A stretch of DNA of 64,000 nucleotides from Salipiger pentaromativorans (GTDB lineage: Bacteria; Pseudomonadota; Alphaproteobacteria; Rhodobacterales; Rhodobacteraceae), in contig NZ_JAMDHK010000012.1 of assembly GCF_024721115.1 (NCBI RefSeq), positions 1 through 64,000 of the forward strand. The letters run 5' to 3'. Below the pieces are notes generated by a model that worked only from the letters and a program-made list of their open reading frames with translations, did no database searches and was not told the origin of the DNA. Positions 1 to 7,607 of the stretch are shown in pieces. Made by a program: the position numbers and the translations under genes. Positions within the stretch are counted from its first letter, which is position 1. Every line of letters begins with the position of its first letter.

Positions 1-16
1 CGGGCTGCTTGGGCAT
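1..16 (-). CDS. Start of a gene running off the left edge
   Basis: An ATG on the minus strand at 16-14 is followed by the codons for Met-Pro-Lys-Gln-Pro before the window ends. A good ribosome-binding site, AAGAAGGAAG, lies seven bases upstream of it. This is the only support, and the product cannot be identified from five residues. Confidence 0.35.
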
Positions 17-60
17 GATGGGGCTTCCTTCTTCGTCCCGCAAAGTCTATACCAAACCCC

Positions 61-363
61 TCAGAGCGCGAGGTTTTTCAGACCTTCCCTGACATCTTCT
101 TTCCGAGTTTTTAACACTCGGATATCGATGATACTTTCTATCTCTCCAAAGCTGGCGCCATGCGAGCAAGCATCTAGCTTGTCCAGCGTCAGTTTAAGCA
201 TGCATCCTTCAAACGATGCCGTTGTCTTGGACATCAGGATGTTGTCGGGCGAAAGATTGTCTCTCGTTAATATCTCAGCCAAGCGTTCTGCGGGATCCGC
301 TTTGGCCGCTCCGCATGTTGCGCCAAAAGATGCGAGCACCACTGCGACTGTAGTAAATTTCAT
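61..363 (-). CDS. Small exported protein of unknown function
   Basis: The 100-residue product starts MKFTTVAVVLASFGATCGAAKA, a typical Sec signal peptide with likely cleavage after AKA. The mature part of about 78 residues is mostly helical in character and has two cysteines (in EGCMLK and DACSHG). The reading frame is open further upstream, but the Met at 363 was chosen because it begins the signal peptide and has a purine-rich AAGGTAAGAAG stretch before it. I do not recognise the family. Base composition is clearly more AT-rich than most of the window, which may indicate recent acquisition or weak codon selection. Confidence 0.6.
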   Translation of the reverse strand: MKFTTVAVVLASFGATCGAAKADPAERLAEILTRDNLSPDNILMSKTTASFEGCMLKLTLDKLDACSHGASFGEIESIIDIRVLKTRKEDVREGLKNLAL

Positions 364-720
364 TGAACAACTTCTTACCTTATGATGGTCCACCTCCAAA
401 TAGGTCTTAGAGACAAACACTTCTAGACACATATAGCACCCATTTGTGGCGACTCTCGACCAAAATCGCAAACTGTCCGAAATCCGCCCGAAGATCAGAA
501 TGCTAAGTTCGCCTATGCCGCGTCACTCGCCGCGATCAGGAGTGCGGTCCGCTACTTCGGTCGTCCAATGGCCCAGGGATGCGCGTCTGCATCACGAGAA
601 TGGGTAATTGAAGGCGAAGGACAAGTTTGGGCCGGGGCCGGGCGAAGGCACTCGCGGCGAAGGCATCCGCTGCGATGCGGTCGTTTGGACCCTAAGCCGA
701 GCTTCCGGATTCGGAACGCC
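364..720. other. Intergenic stretch without a recognisable gene
   Basis: About 357 bases lie between the start of the small exported protein and the end of the glycosyltransferase gene. The left half is AT-rich and presumably holds the promoter of the small gene. The right half (about 480-610, plus strand) can be read as a short protein-like stretch with no start or family match, so it could be a remnant. I see no RNA gene, clear terminator or repeat here. Confidence 0.4.
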
Positions 721-1764
721 CTACCCCTCGGCGATCAGCCCCTGCATCCGCTCCACGAACCGAGCGGGCCCGAGTTCGCCCAGCGCCGTCTCGCGCGCGC
801 CTTGCCCCAGCCGCAGCCGCAGCGCCGCGTCGTCGATGAGACGGGTCAGGGCCGTTTCGACCGTGGCAGGATCGTGCGGATCGACCAGAAGGCCGTTCTC
901 GCCCTCCCGGATATAACCCGCCGAACCGGCCTCGGTCGAAATCACCGGCACGCAGCCGAAGGCCATGGATTCCGCCGGGGCAAAACCCAGCGGCTCGTCG
1001 AAACTGGGCAGGATGCAGATGCCGGATTGCGCATAGAGCGCCGGCATCTCGGCATAGGGGATCAGACCGCGCATCTCGATCCAGTCCTCCGACGCCGCCT
1101 CGGCCTTCAGCGCCGCGTAATGCGCCATATCCTCGGCAAGCTCGGACTCGCGCTCGGAGCCGATCAGGATCAGCCGCGCCTTGCCGGCCCGGCCCGCCGC
1201 GCGCATCCCGTCGATCACCAGATGCTGCATCTTGCGCTTGCGGGCGAGCTTGGCGACGCAGAGCACGGTGACCGGGCCCCCGGCGCTGCTGCGGTCCGGC
1301 ATCGGCGGCGGCGGGTCCCCCACCACCGGCCAGGGCAGATAGCGCGCCCAACGGTCCGGCGGCGTGCTCTCCAACCCCAGGCTCGCGGTCACCCGGCGGA
1401 TCGGCAGCCCCTTGCGCCACAGGTAGAAGCGGCGCGAAAACGGCTCGTGCCGGTGATAGGGGTGCAGATCGTAAGACCAGAGCGCCGTACCCTGCCGCCG
1501 CCCGATCCGGGCCGCCGCAAAGCGCAGCTTGGCGCTGTTGCGCAGGAAGGCGATGTCGGGATTCAGCGCGCGCCACGCCTCGGTCATCGCCGCAATGTCG
1601 GACGGATCGCGAAACACCTGCGGGGTGACATGGCTGTGGTCCTCGGCGCCGCCGGAGCTGGACCCCCAGACCGCGACCCTGGCCCCGGCCTCGACCAGCG
1701 CCTTGGTGGCGAAATAGAGGTTGGTGTGAAAACGGGGAACGACGAAGAGGATGGTCGCCTGCAT
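721..1764 (-). CDS. GT4-family glycosyltransferase
   Basis: The 347-residue product has the two-domain GT-B layout. The N-terminal part starts MQATILFVVPRFHTNLYFAT. The C-terminal half carries a glycine- and acid-rich donor-binding region with a clear E-x7-E motif (EPLGFAPAE, near residues 260-270) followed by GCVPVIS and NGLLVDP. That is the signature of retaining GT4 enzymes that use nucleotide sugars at the cytoplasmic face of the membrane. The acceptor cannot be told from sequence. The start at 1764 is preferred because it lies only four bases after the nadE stop codon, so the gene is probably co-transcribed with nadE. A role in surface polysaccharide or glycolipid synthesis is an inference. 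Confidence 0.8.
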   Translation of the reverse strand: MQATILFVVPRFHTNLYFATKALVEAGARVAVWGSSSGGAEDHSHVTPQVFRDPSDIAAMTEAWRALNPDIAFLRNSAKLRFAAARIGRRQGTALWSYDLHPYHRHEPFSRRFYLWRKGLPIRRVTASLGLESTPPDRWARYLPWPVVGDPPPPMPDRSSAGGPVTVLCVAKLARKRKMQHLVIDGMRAAGRAGKARLILIGSERESELAEDMAHYAALKAEAASEDWIEMRGLIPYAEMPALYAQSGICILPSFDEPLGFAPAESMAFGCVPVISTEAGSAGYIREGENGLLVDPHDPATVETALTRLIDDAALRLRLGQGARETALGELGPARFVERMQGLIAEG

Positions 1765-1768
1765 CGGA

Positions 1769-3427
1769 TCAGCTCTCGTCCCGCCAACGGTTGACGATCG
1801 GATAGCGCCGGTCGAGCCAGAAGGCGCGTTTCGACAGCCGCGCGCCGGGCGCCGACTGAAAGCGCTTGTATTCCGAGATATAGAGCAGGTGCTCCACCTT
1901 CTTGGCATCGGCCCGGTCATAGCCCGCCGCGACGCAATCGGCGATGGAGCCGTCATCGTCCACGAGGATCTGAAGAATACCGTCGAGCACCGGGTAATCG
2001 GGCAGCGAGTCGCTGTCCTTCTGATCCTCGCGCAGCTCGGCCGAGGGCGGTTTGGTGATGATGCGCTCGGGGATCGGGGCGTCCTCCGGCCCTTTCATCC
2101 AGGGCCGGTGATGGGCATTGCGCCAGCGGCAGATGTCGAAGACGCGGGTCTTGTAGAGATCCTTGATCGGGTTGTAGCCGCCCGCCATGTCGCCATAGAT
2201 CGTGGCATAGCCCACCGCGACCTCGGATTTGTTGCCGGTGGTGAGCAGCATCTCGCCGAACTTGTTGCTGAGCGCCATCAGCAGCAGCCCACGCAGGCGC
2301 GACTGGATGTTTTCCTCGGTCAGATCCGGTTTCAGACCCTCGAAAAGCGGCGCCAGCGTGTTGGTGATCGCCTCGCGCCCCTCGGCGATGGGCACAAAAT
2401 CGTAATGGCAGCCGAGGTTCTCGGCGCAGGATCTGGCATCTTCCAGCGAATGCTCGGAGGTGTATTCCGAGGGCAGCATGACGCAGCGCACATTCTCCGC
2501 GCCCAGCGCATCCACCGCGATGGTCGCCACCAGCGCGGAATCGACACCGCCCGACAGCCCCAGCAGCACCTTGCCGAAGCCGGTCTTGCGGCAATAGTCG
2601 CGCAGCGCCAGCACCATGGCGTGGTAATCTTGCTCCATCGCGTCGGGATGGCGGGTGAAATCGCCCTCCAGGACGCGCCAGCCGTCTTCGGTGCGCTCCA
2701 GATCCACATGCGCCAGCGCCTCCTCGAAGACCGGAAGCTGCACCGCCACCGCGCCATGCGGGTTCAGCGCGAAACTGCCGCCGTCGAAGATCTGGTCGTC
2801 CTGTCCGCCCACCATGTTCAGATAGATCAGCGGCAGCCCGGTCTCGACCACGCGGGCGACCATCTTGTTCAGCCGCGTCTCGTATTTGTTGCGGAAATAG
2901 GGCGAGCCATTGGGCACCAGCAGGAATTCCGCGCCGGTCTCGGCCAGGGTCTCGGCCACGTCCTCGTACCAGGCATCCTCGCAGATGGGAGAGCCGACGC
3001 GGGTGTTGCCCACCGCGTAAGGTCCGCCGATGGGGCCGCTGTCGAAGATGCGCAGCTCGTCGAAGACGTTGTAATTGGGCAGGTGATGCTTGAAGACCTG
3101 GGTCATCATCTTGCCGTCCCGGCAGATGACATAGGCATTGTAAAGCTCTGTCCCCTCCACCCAGGGCGTGCCGATGCCCAGCGTCGGCCCGTCGGCGCAG
3201 TCTTCCGCCAGCCGCTTCACCGCCGCCATGCAATCGAGTGTGAAGACATGCTTCATCGGCAGGTCTTGCGGGTTGTAACCCGCGATGAACAGCTCGGGCA
3301 GCGCCACCATATCGGCCCCCGCCGCCTTGCCCTTTTCCCAGGCGTCGCGCGCCTGCGCGGCATTGCCCGCGAGGTCGCCCATGGTCGGGTTGAGCTGCGC
3401 GATGGTCAGGCGGAAACGGTCGGCCAT
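1769..3427 (-). CDS. nadE: Glutamine-dependent NAD+ synthetase
   Basis: The 552-residue enzyme makes NAD+ from nicotinic acid adenine dinucleotide, ATP and glutamine, the last step of NAD synthesis. Residues about 1-270 form a nitrilase-type amidase domain with the catalytic cysteine in SPICEDAW. Residues about 290-552 are the synthetase domain with the PP-loop SGGVDSA. The length fits the two-domain, glutamine-using form and not the ammonia-only form of about 270 residues. The frame is open far upstream on this strand, but that extension is antisense to the MORN gene, and the Met at 3427 begins the conserved MADRFRLTIAQLNP. Confidence 0.95.
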   Translation of the reverse strand: MADRFRLTIAQLNPTMGDLAGNAAQARDAWEKGKAAGADMVALPELFIAGYNPQDLPMKHVFTLDCMAAVKRLAEDCADGPTLGIGTPWVEGTELYNAYVICRDGKMMTQVFKHHLPNYNVFDELRIFDSGPIGGPYAVGNTRVGSPICEDAWYEDVAETLAETGAEFLLVPNGSPYFRNKYETRLNKMVARVVETGLPLIYLNMVGGQDDQIFDGGSFALNPHGAVAVQLPVFEEALAHVDLERTEDGWRVLEGDFTRHPDAMEQDYHAMVLALRDYCRKTGFGKVLLGLSGGVDSALVATIAVDALGAENVRCVMLPSEYTSEHSLEDARSCAENLGCHYDFVPIAEGREAITNTLAPLFEGLKPDLTEENIQSRLRGLLLMALSNKFGEMLLTTGNKSEVAVGYATIYGDMAGGYNPIKDLYKTRVFDICRWRNAHHRPWMKGPEDAPIPERIITKPPSAELREDQKDSDSLPDYPVLDGILQILVDDDGSIADCVAAGYDRADAKKVEHLLYISEYKRFQSAPGARLSKRAFWLDRRYPIVNRWRDES

Positions 3428-3574
3428 ACGCCCTGTCCTTTCAATCACATCCTCGTGCCGACATAGCAGAACCACGCCGGAGGGAAAGCGCCCCGGGGCA
3501 AAAGAGATTGTCAGCCCGGGGGGGCTTCGATACTTTCCGGCCACAAGGAGAGGCAATCCGGCAAGGAACGAGCA

Positions 3575-5047
3575 ATGACACGCGCAGGCAGAACGATTGC
3601 CGCAGCAGCCGCCTTTCTGGCATGGGCCGGCAGCGCTCCGGCGCAGGAAGACGAGATCGTCACCAAGCAATTCGACGATGGCGGGGTCTATGAGGGCACC
3701 TTCCGCGACGGGCTGCGCGACGGTACCGGCACCTACCGGCTGCCCAACGGGTTCGAATATACCGGCGACTGGGTCGCGGGCGAGATCACCGGCAAGGGCG
3801 TGGCGCGCTATCCCAGCGGCGCGATCTACGAGGGCCAGTTCGCCAAGGGCAAGCCCGAGGGGATCGGGCGTATCGTGCTGGCCGATGGCAGCATCTACGA
3901 AGGCTCCTGGCTCGACGGCAAGATTACCGGCAAGGGCGTGATCCAATACGCCAACGGTTCGCGCTACGAAGGCGCCTTCCGCAACGCGCTCCACCACGGG
4001 CGCGGCGTGATGACAGCGCCGAACGGCTACCGCTACGAGGGCGACTGGGTGAACGGCGTCGAAGAGGGCAACGCCACTATCACCTATCCCGACGGCTCGG
4101 TCTACGAGGGCCGCGTGGCCAATGGCAAGCGCGCGGGCCAGGGCGTGCTGACGATGGCGGACGGGCTCGTTTACGAGGGCATGTGGCGCGACGGGCAGCA
4201 GGACGGCATCGGCAAGCTGACCCTGCCCAATGGCGACATCTACGAGGGCGAGCTGGTGGACGGGCGCCGCGAGGGCACCGGCAAGGAAACCTATGCCAAC
4301 GGCGACATCTACGAGGGCGCCTTCAACAACGATCAGCGCCAGGGCTTCGGGGTTTTCACCGGCGCCGACGGCTATCGGCTCGAGGGCAACTGGGTCGCCG
4401 GGCAGATCGAGGGCGAGGGCAAGGTCGTCTATCCCGACGGTTCGGTCTACGAGGGCGAGATCCGCGGCGATCTGGCGAATGGTCGGGGCAAGACCACCTA
4501 TCCCGACGGCTCGACCTACGAGGGCGACTGGGTCGACGGGGTGATCGAGGGGCGCGGCCGCGCCGCCTATCCCAACGGCGTGGTCTATGACGGCGCGTTC
4601 AGCAATGCCCGTTATAACGGGCAGGGCACGATCATCTATCCTGATGGCTATCGCTACGAGGGTGACTGGAAAGACAACCAGCGCCACGGCAAGGGCACCG
4701 CCAGCTACGCCGACGGCACCGTCTATACCGGCGATTTCCGCGAGGACCGGCGCCACGGGCAGGGCGAAATCACCATGCCGGACGGGTTCCGCTATAACGG
4801 GAGCTGGGTGAACGGCACCTTCGATGGGATGGGCGTGGCAACCTATGCCAACGGGGATGTCTACGAAGGAATGTTCAGGGACGGCAAGCGCCAGGGAGAG
4901 GGAGTCCTGCGCTATGCCACCGGGGAGGAGGCCTCGGGCGAATGGGTCAACGGGGTTCTGACGACCGCGACGCCGGTCTCGGCGCCGGACGGGTCCGGGG
5001 AGGACGGGCCCGCCACCGGCGACGGGGCGCAAACCGGCGGCAACTGA
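3575..5047 (+). CDS. Exported MORN-repeat protein with 18 repeats
   Basis: The 490-residue product has a signal peptide (residues 1-24, ending SAPAQ) and then almost nothing but MORN repeats. Residues 35-448 hold 18 consecutive 23-residue units of the pattern DGxxYEGxWxxGxxxGxG, with a degenerate nineteenth at 449-462 and an acidic, glycine-rich tail. No catalytic domain is present. MORN repeats form extended beta-hairpin rods; in bacteria exported examples are common but poorly understood, and a scaffold or envelope-binding role is only a guess. The stop codon lies inside the start region of the next gene, which suggests translational coupling with the PhnD-LuxR membrane protein. The gene is divergent from nadE. 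Confidence 0.9.
   Translation: MTRAGRTIAAAAAFLAWAGSAPAQEDEIVTKQFDDGGVYEGTFRDGLRDGTGTYRLPNGFEYTGDWVAGEITGKGVARYPSGAIYEGQFAKGKPEGIGRIVLADGSIYEGSWLDGKITGKGVIQYANGSRYEGAFRNALHHGRGVMTAPNGYRYEGDWVNGVEEGNATITYPDGSVYEGRVANGKRAGQGVLTMADGLVYEGMWRDGQQDGIGKLTLPNGDIYEGELVDGRREGTGKETYANGDIYEGAFNNDQRQGFGVFTGADGYRLEGNWVAGQIEGEGKVVYPDGSVYEGEIRGDLANGRGKTTYPDGSTYEGDWVDGVIEGRGRAAYPNGVVYDGAFSNARYNGQGTIIYPDGYRYEGDWKDNQRHGKGTASYADGTVYTGDFREDRRHGQGEITMPDGFRYNGSWVNGTFDGMGVATYANGDVYEGMFRDGKRQGEGVLRYATGEEASGEWVNGVLTTATPVSAPDGSGEDGPATGDGAQTGGN
3677..4918 (+). repeat. 69-base tandem repeat array encoding MORN units
   Basis: Eighteen units of exactly 69 bases encode the 23-residue MORN repeats. The units have diverged at the DNA level but keep codon-identical cores such as TACGAGGGC (Tyr-Glu-Gly). 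The unbroken period with no insertions or deletions shows strong selection for register. Confidence 0.9.
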
Positions 5048-6321
5048 CGGGCGGCGCGCGGCTCCGCCTCTGCGCGGCGCTGCTGGTCTGCGGCCTGATG
5101 ATGCTGTTTGCCCCGGCGCACGCCCGCGCGCAGGACGCCGAAGAGCATGTCATCCGTATCGGCGTTCTGGCCTATCGCGGCTGGGACGACGCCAGCGACA
5201 ACTGGCAGCCGCTCGCCGGCTATCTCTCCGCCCGGCTGGACGGCGAAACGGTGCGGCTGGTGCCGGTAACGCTCAGCTCGGCGGCGCTGCTGATCGAGAC
5301 CGGCGCGCTGGATTTCCTCGTCACCAATCCCGGCCACTACCTGACGCTCGCCCGCAGCTATCCGATGAGCGTGCTGGCCACCCGCGCGCGCCGTCTGTCG
5401 GACGGCAGCCGCGCCACCAGCTTCGGCAGCACGCTGGTGGCGCGCAAAGGAAGCGGGCTCGATTCCTTCGGCGCGCTGCGCGGGGCGCGGGTGGCGGCGG
5501 TCAGCCCGCGTGGCTTCGGCGGTTTCCAGACCGTCTGGTTCGAGGCGCGCGAGCAGGGTATCGACCTTCTGAGCGCACCCTCCGAGACGATCTTTCTGGG
5601 CTTTCCCATGGACCGGATCGTCGAGGCGGTGCTGGCCGGAGATGCGGATATCGGCATCGTGCGCAGCGGTCTGCTGGAACGCATGGCGGCCGATGGCAAG
5701 ATCGACCGGGCGGCGCTGGAGGTTCTCGATCCCGGAGCGAGCTATACCCATGCCGATGCGGTCAGCACCCGGCTTTACCCCGAATGGCCCTTTCTGGCGC
5801 TGGCCCGCACCGACCCCGCGCTGATCAACGCGGTGGCGCTGGCGCTGCTGCAAAGCGGTGACGGCGAGACCGGGCTCGAAGACATCTGGCGCGCGCCGGT
5901 CAGCTATCTTGCGGCGGAACGGCTGCTTGCCGCCTATGGCGCCGAAACCGCCCCCGCCGCCGAGCGCGCACCGCCCTCGGTCGAAATTCCGCCGCTGGTC
6001 TGGATCACCATGGCCGTCTCGCTGGCGGGGATCGTGGCGCTCTTGCTGTGGCTGCGGAGCGTCGGCGGGCTGACCCCGGTCGCGCCCGCCGGCCCCTCCG
6101 CCGCCGAGGTCGATCTGACACGCCGCGAACGGCAGATCCTGCAACTTGTGAGCCGGGGGCTGTCGAGCAAGGAAATCGCCGCCGAGCTGGGCGTAAGCCC
6201 GAAGACGGTCGAATTTCACCGCTCGAACCTGCTGCGCAAATTCGACGTGCGCAGCGCCGCGCAACTGGTCAGCGTGGCGGGCGAACAGGCCCGTCCGGCG
6301 GGGGATTCAGGCCAAACCTAG
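4942..6321 (+). CDS. Membrane regulator: PhnD/TtrS-like sensor domain plus LuxR HTH
   Basis: The 459-residue product has an Arg-rich N-terminus, a first hydrophobic segment (about 41-58, ending AHARAQ), a periplasmic PhnD-like binding domain (about 65-340), one membrane helix (about 352-372) and a C-terminal LuxR-type helix-turn-helix (about 391-450; LTRRERQILQLVSRGLSSKEIA). Motifs such as VTNPGHY and YPEWPFLAL recall the sensor domain of the tetrathionate sensor kinase TtrS. The layout suggests a one-component receptor that binds a ligand outside and DNA inside. The start at 4942 overlaps the MORN gene by 106 bases; it is preceded by GGGGAGGAGG. An internal Met at 5098 is possible but would remove most of the signal segment. 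Ligand and target genes are unknown. Confidence 0.8.
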   Translation: MGQRGSDDRDAGLGAGRVRGGRARHRRRGANRRQLTGGARLRLCAALLVCGLMMLFAPAHARAQDAEEHVIRIGVLAYRGWDDASDNWQPLAGYLSARLDGETVRLVPVTLSSAALLIETGALDFLVTNPGHYLTLARSYPMSVLATRARRLSDGSRATSFGSTLVARKGSGLDSFGALRGARVAAVSPRGFGGFQTVWFEAREQGIDLLSAPSETIFLGFPMDRIVEAVLAGDADIGIVRSGLLERMAADGKIDRAALEVLDPGASYTHADAVSTRLYPEWPFLALARTDPALINAVALALLQSGDGETGLEDIWRAPVSYLAAERLLAAYGAETAPAAERAPPSVEIPPLVWITMAVSLAGIVALLLWLRSVGGLTPVAPAGPSAAEVDLTRRERQILQLVSRGLSSKEIAAELGVSPKTVEFHRSNLLRKFDVRSAAQLVSVAGEQARPAGDSGQT

Positions 6322-6441
6322 GGTTTTCCCGGGGGCTTTCCTCACAGAAATCACGGGAATTGTCCGGCTACCCGCGGCGCGCTGCCGCGTGCCAGCCTTT
6401 GCGGACCGGGCAAGCGCCCGCCAGCCAGGGAGGACATCACC

Positions 6442-6909
6442 ATGATCACACGCCGTATCTTTGCAGGCCTTTGCCTGACCGCGCCCGCCGCAGCCGTGCT
6501 GACCGCAACCGAGGCCGCCGCGCAGATGGGGGCCTATGGCAAACAGAAGGTCGTCTATCACATCAACTATCCGGGGGGCGAGGGCGACAAGGCCTATCGC
6601 GGGGCCCTGCGCAACATCCAGAACCATATCAACGCCGTGGGCGCCGAGAACATCGAGGTGAAGGTGCTGCTGCATGGCAACGGCATCGGGTTGCTTCAGG
6701 ACGCCAACAGCGACACCGCGCTTCAGACCTCCGTCGGCTCGCTGAAATCGCAGAACGTTCGCTTCCATGTCTGCAACAACACGCTCGTCGGCCGCAAGAT
6801 CGACTATTCCAACGATCTCTACGATGTCTGGGAGGACGACATCGTGATGTCCGGCGTCGCCGAGCTGAGCAAGCTCCAGATGGACGGTTTCACCTATATC
6901 AAGCCCTGA
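6442..6909 (+). CDS. DsrE-family protein with Tat-type signal
   Basis: The 155-residue product begins MITRRIFAGLCLTAPAAAV, a twin-arginine-like leader, with likely cleavage near AAAQ at residue 28. The mature part matches the DsrE/DsrF-like fold: a Rossmann-type start (KVVYHINYPG), a helix with NIQNHIN, VKVLLHGNGIGLL, and a cysteine at the end of a strand (VRFHVCNNT, Cys at about residue 112) in the place where DsrE proteins carry their sulfur. Cytoplasmic members relay sulfane sulfur; exported ones are less well characterised. It follows the membrane regulator by 120 bases on the same strand and is a candidate target. GGGAGG at 6428-6433 serves as ribosome-binding site. Confidence 0.8.
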   Translation: MITRRIFAGLCLTAPAAAVLTATEAAAQMGAYGKQKVVYHINYPGGEGDKAYRGALRNIQNHINAVGAENIEVKVLLHGNGIGLLQDANSDTALQTSVGSLKSQNVRFHVCNNTLVGRKIDYSNDLYDVWEDDIVMSGVAELSKLQMDGFTYIKP

Positions 6910-6924
6910 CACCGGGATGGAGAG

Positions 6925-6950
6925 CAGAGCGGCCCCCCGGGGCCGCTCTG
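6925..6950. terminator. Hairpin between converging genes
   Basis: A perfect 12-base inverted repeat (CAGAGCGGCCCC and its complement) with a two-base loop lies between the ends of the DsrE-type gene and the ClpP-like gene. It probably ends transcription from both sides, although the T tract is short. Confidence 0.65.
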
Positions 6951-6963
6951 TCTGCGACCGGTT

Positions 6964-7434
6964 TCAGCAGGGCGGCACCCCCATCCGGATCAGCTCTGCC
7001 CCGCTCAGCGTCATGTAGCCCGCGGTCACGAAACGCGCCCGCGTCAGGAACCAGGCCGACAGTTCCGGCGGGTAATGCGCCGCCATGCGCTGCGACCAGT
7101 AATCAAAGCGGTCGTAGCGGATCGGCCTGCCGGGATAGCCCGGCCCGTGAAATCCGAACTGCGTCGCCGGGCTCACGCAGACATCGCCCGCTCCGAGATA
7201 GAGCGTGCAGGACGACCGGCAGTAGCTGCCGCGAATTTCCACCCGGTCGCCGCGCGCGCGCATCCGGCGCACCTCCTCGATCCGCGGTTTCAGCGCCCCT
7301 CCGGAATCGTTGCCGATCACCCGCACCGCACCGCCGGACCCCCAGCCATACGGCGCGGCGGCGCCCGGCAGGGCCAGGGCCAGCAGCGCAAGGCCAAGAA
7401 CGAGACAGCGGGCGAGAACAGTGACGATGGGCAT
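6964..7434 (-). CDS. Exported ClpP/crotonase-like protein
   Basis: The 156-residue product has a signal peptide (residues 1-27, ending PGAAA). The mature part resembles periplasmic ClpP-fold proteins of the COG3904 type: a strand VRVIGNDSGG, VEIRGSYCRSSCTLYLGAG with a candidate catalytic serine (Ser74 or Ser75), then FGFHGP with a candidate histidine (His96). Cys72, Cys76 and Cys86 could form disulfides in the periplasm. Protease activity is not established for this group. The frame extends upstream, but the Met at 7434 begins the signal peptide. It converges with the DsrE-type gene and is divergent from the YihY gene. Confidence 0.65.
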   Translation of the reverse strand: MPIVTVLARCLVLGLALLALALPGAAAPYGWGSGGAVRVIGNDSGGALKPRIEEVRRMRARGDRVEIRGSYCRSSCTLYLGAGDVCVSPATQFGFHGPGYPGRPIRYDRFDYWSQRMAAHYPPELSAWFLTRARFVTAGYMTLSGAELIRMGVPPC

Positions 7435-7607
7435 GAATCCGGCTCCTTTCTGACAGCGGCACGGGGCGCGGGCCCCGATCTCTGCCCAAGGCACCGGATT
7501 CGGCTTAAAGCGGCGTTGACGGGCCAATTTGTCTCGAATTGTCAGGAATTCCCCTGCGCTTCCGGAGGCGGATTGACGCCCGGGGCGCGAGACGCTCTGC
7601 TTGGCGC

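Noticed and set aside
1751-3466. A 571-codon plus-strand frame opposite nadE
   Set aside because: Antisense to a well-supported enzyme gene and without domain pattern.
3677-4918. A CRISPR array or minisatellite
   Set aside because: The 69-base period is coding and corresponds exactly to MORN repeats. There are no identical direct repeats with unique spacers and no cas genes.
3428-5032. Upstream extension of the nadE frame by more than 500 codons
   Set aside because: It runs antisense through the MORN array; its repeated Ala-Val-Gly pattern simply mirrors the MORN repeats. The Met at 3427 begins the conserved N-terminus.
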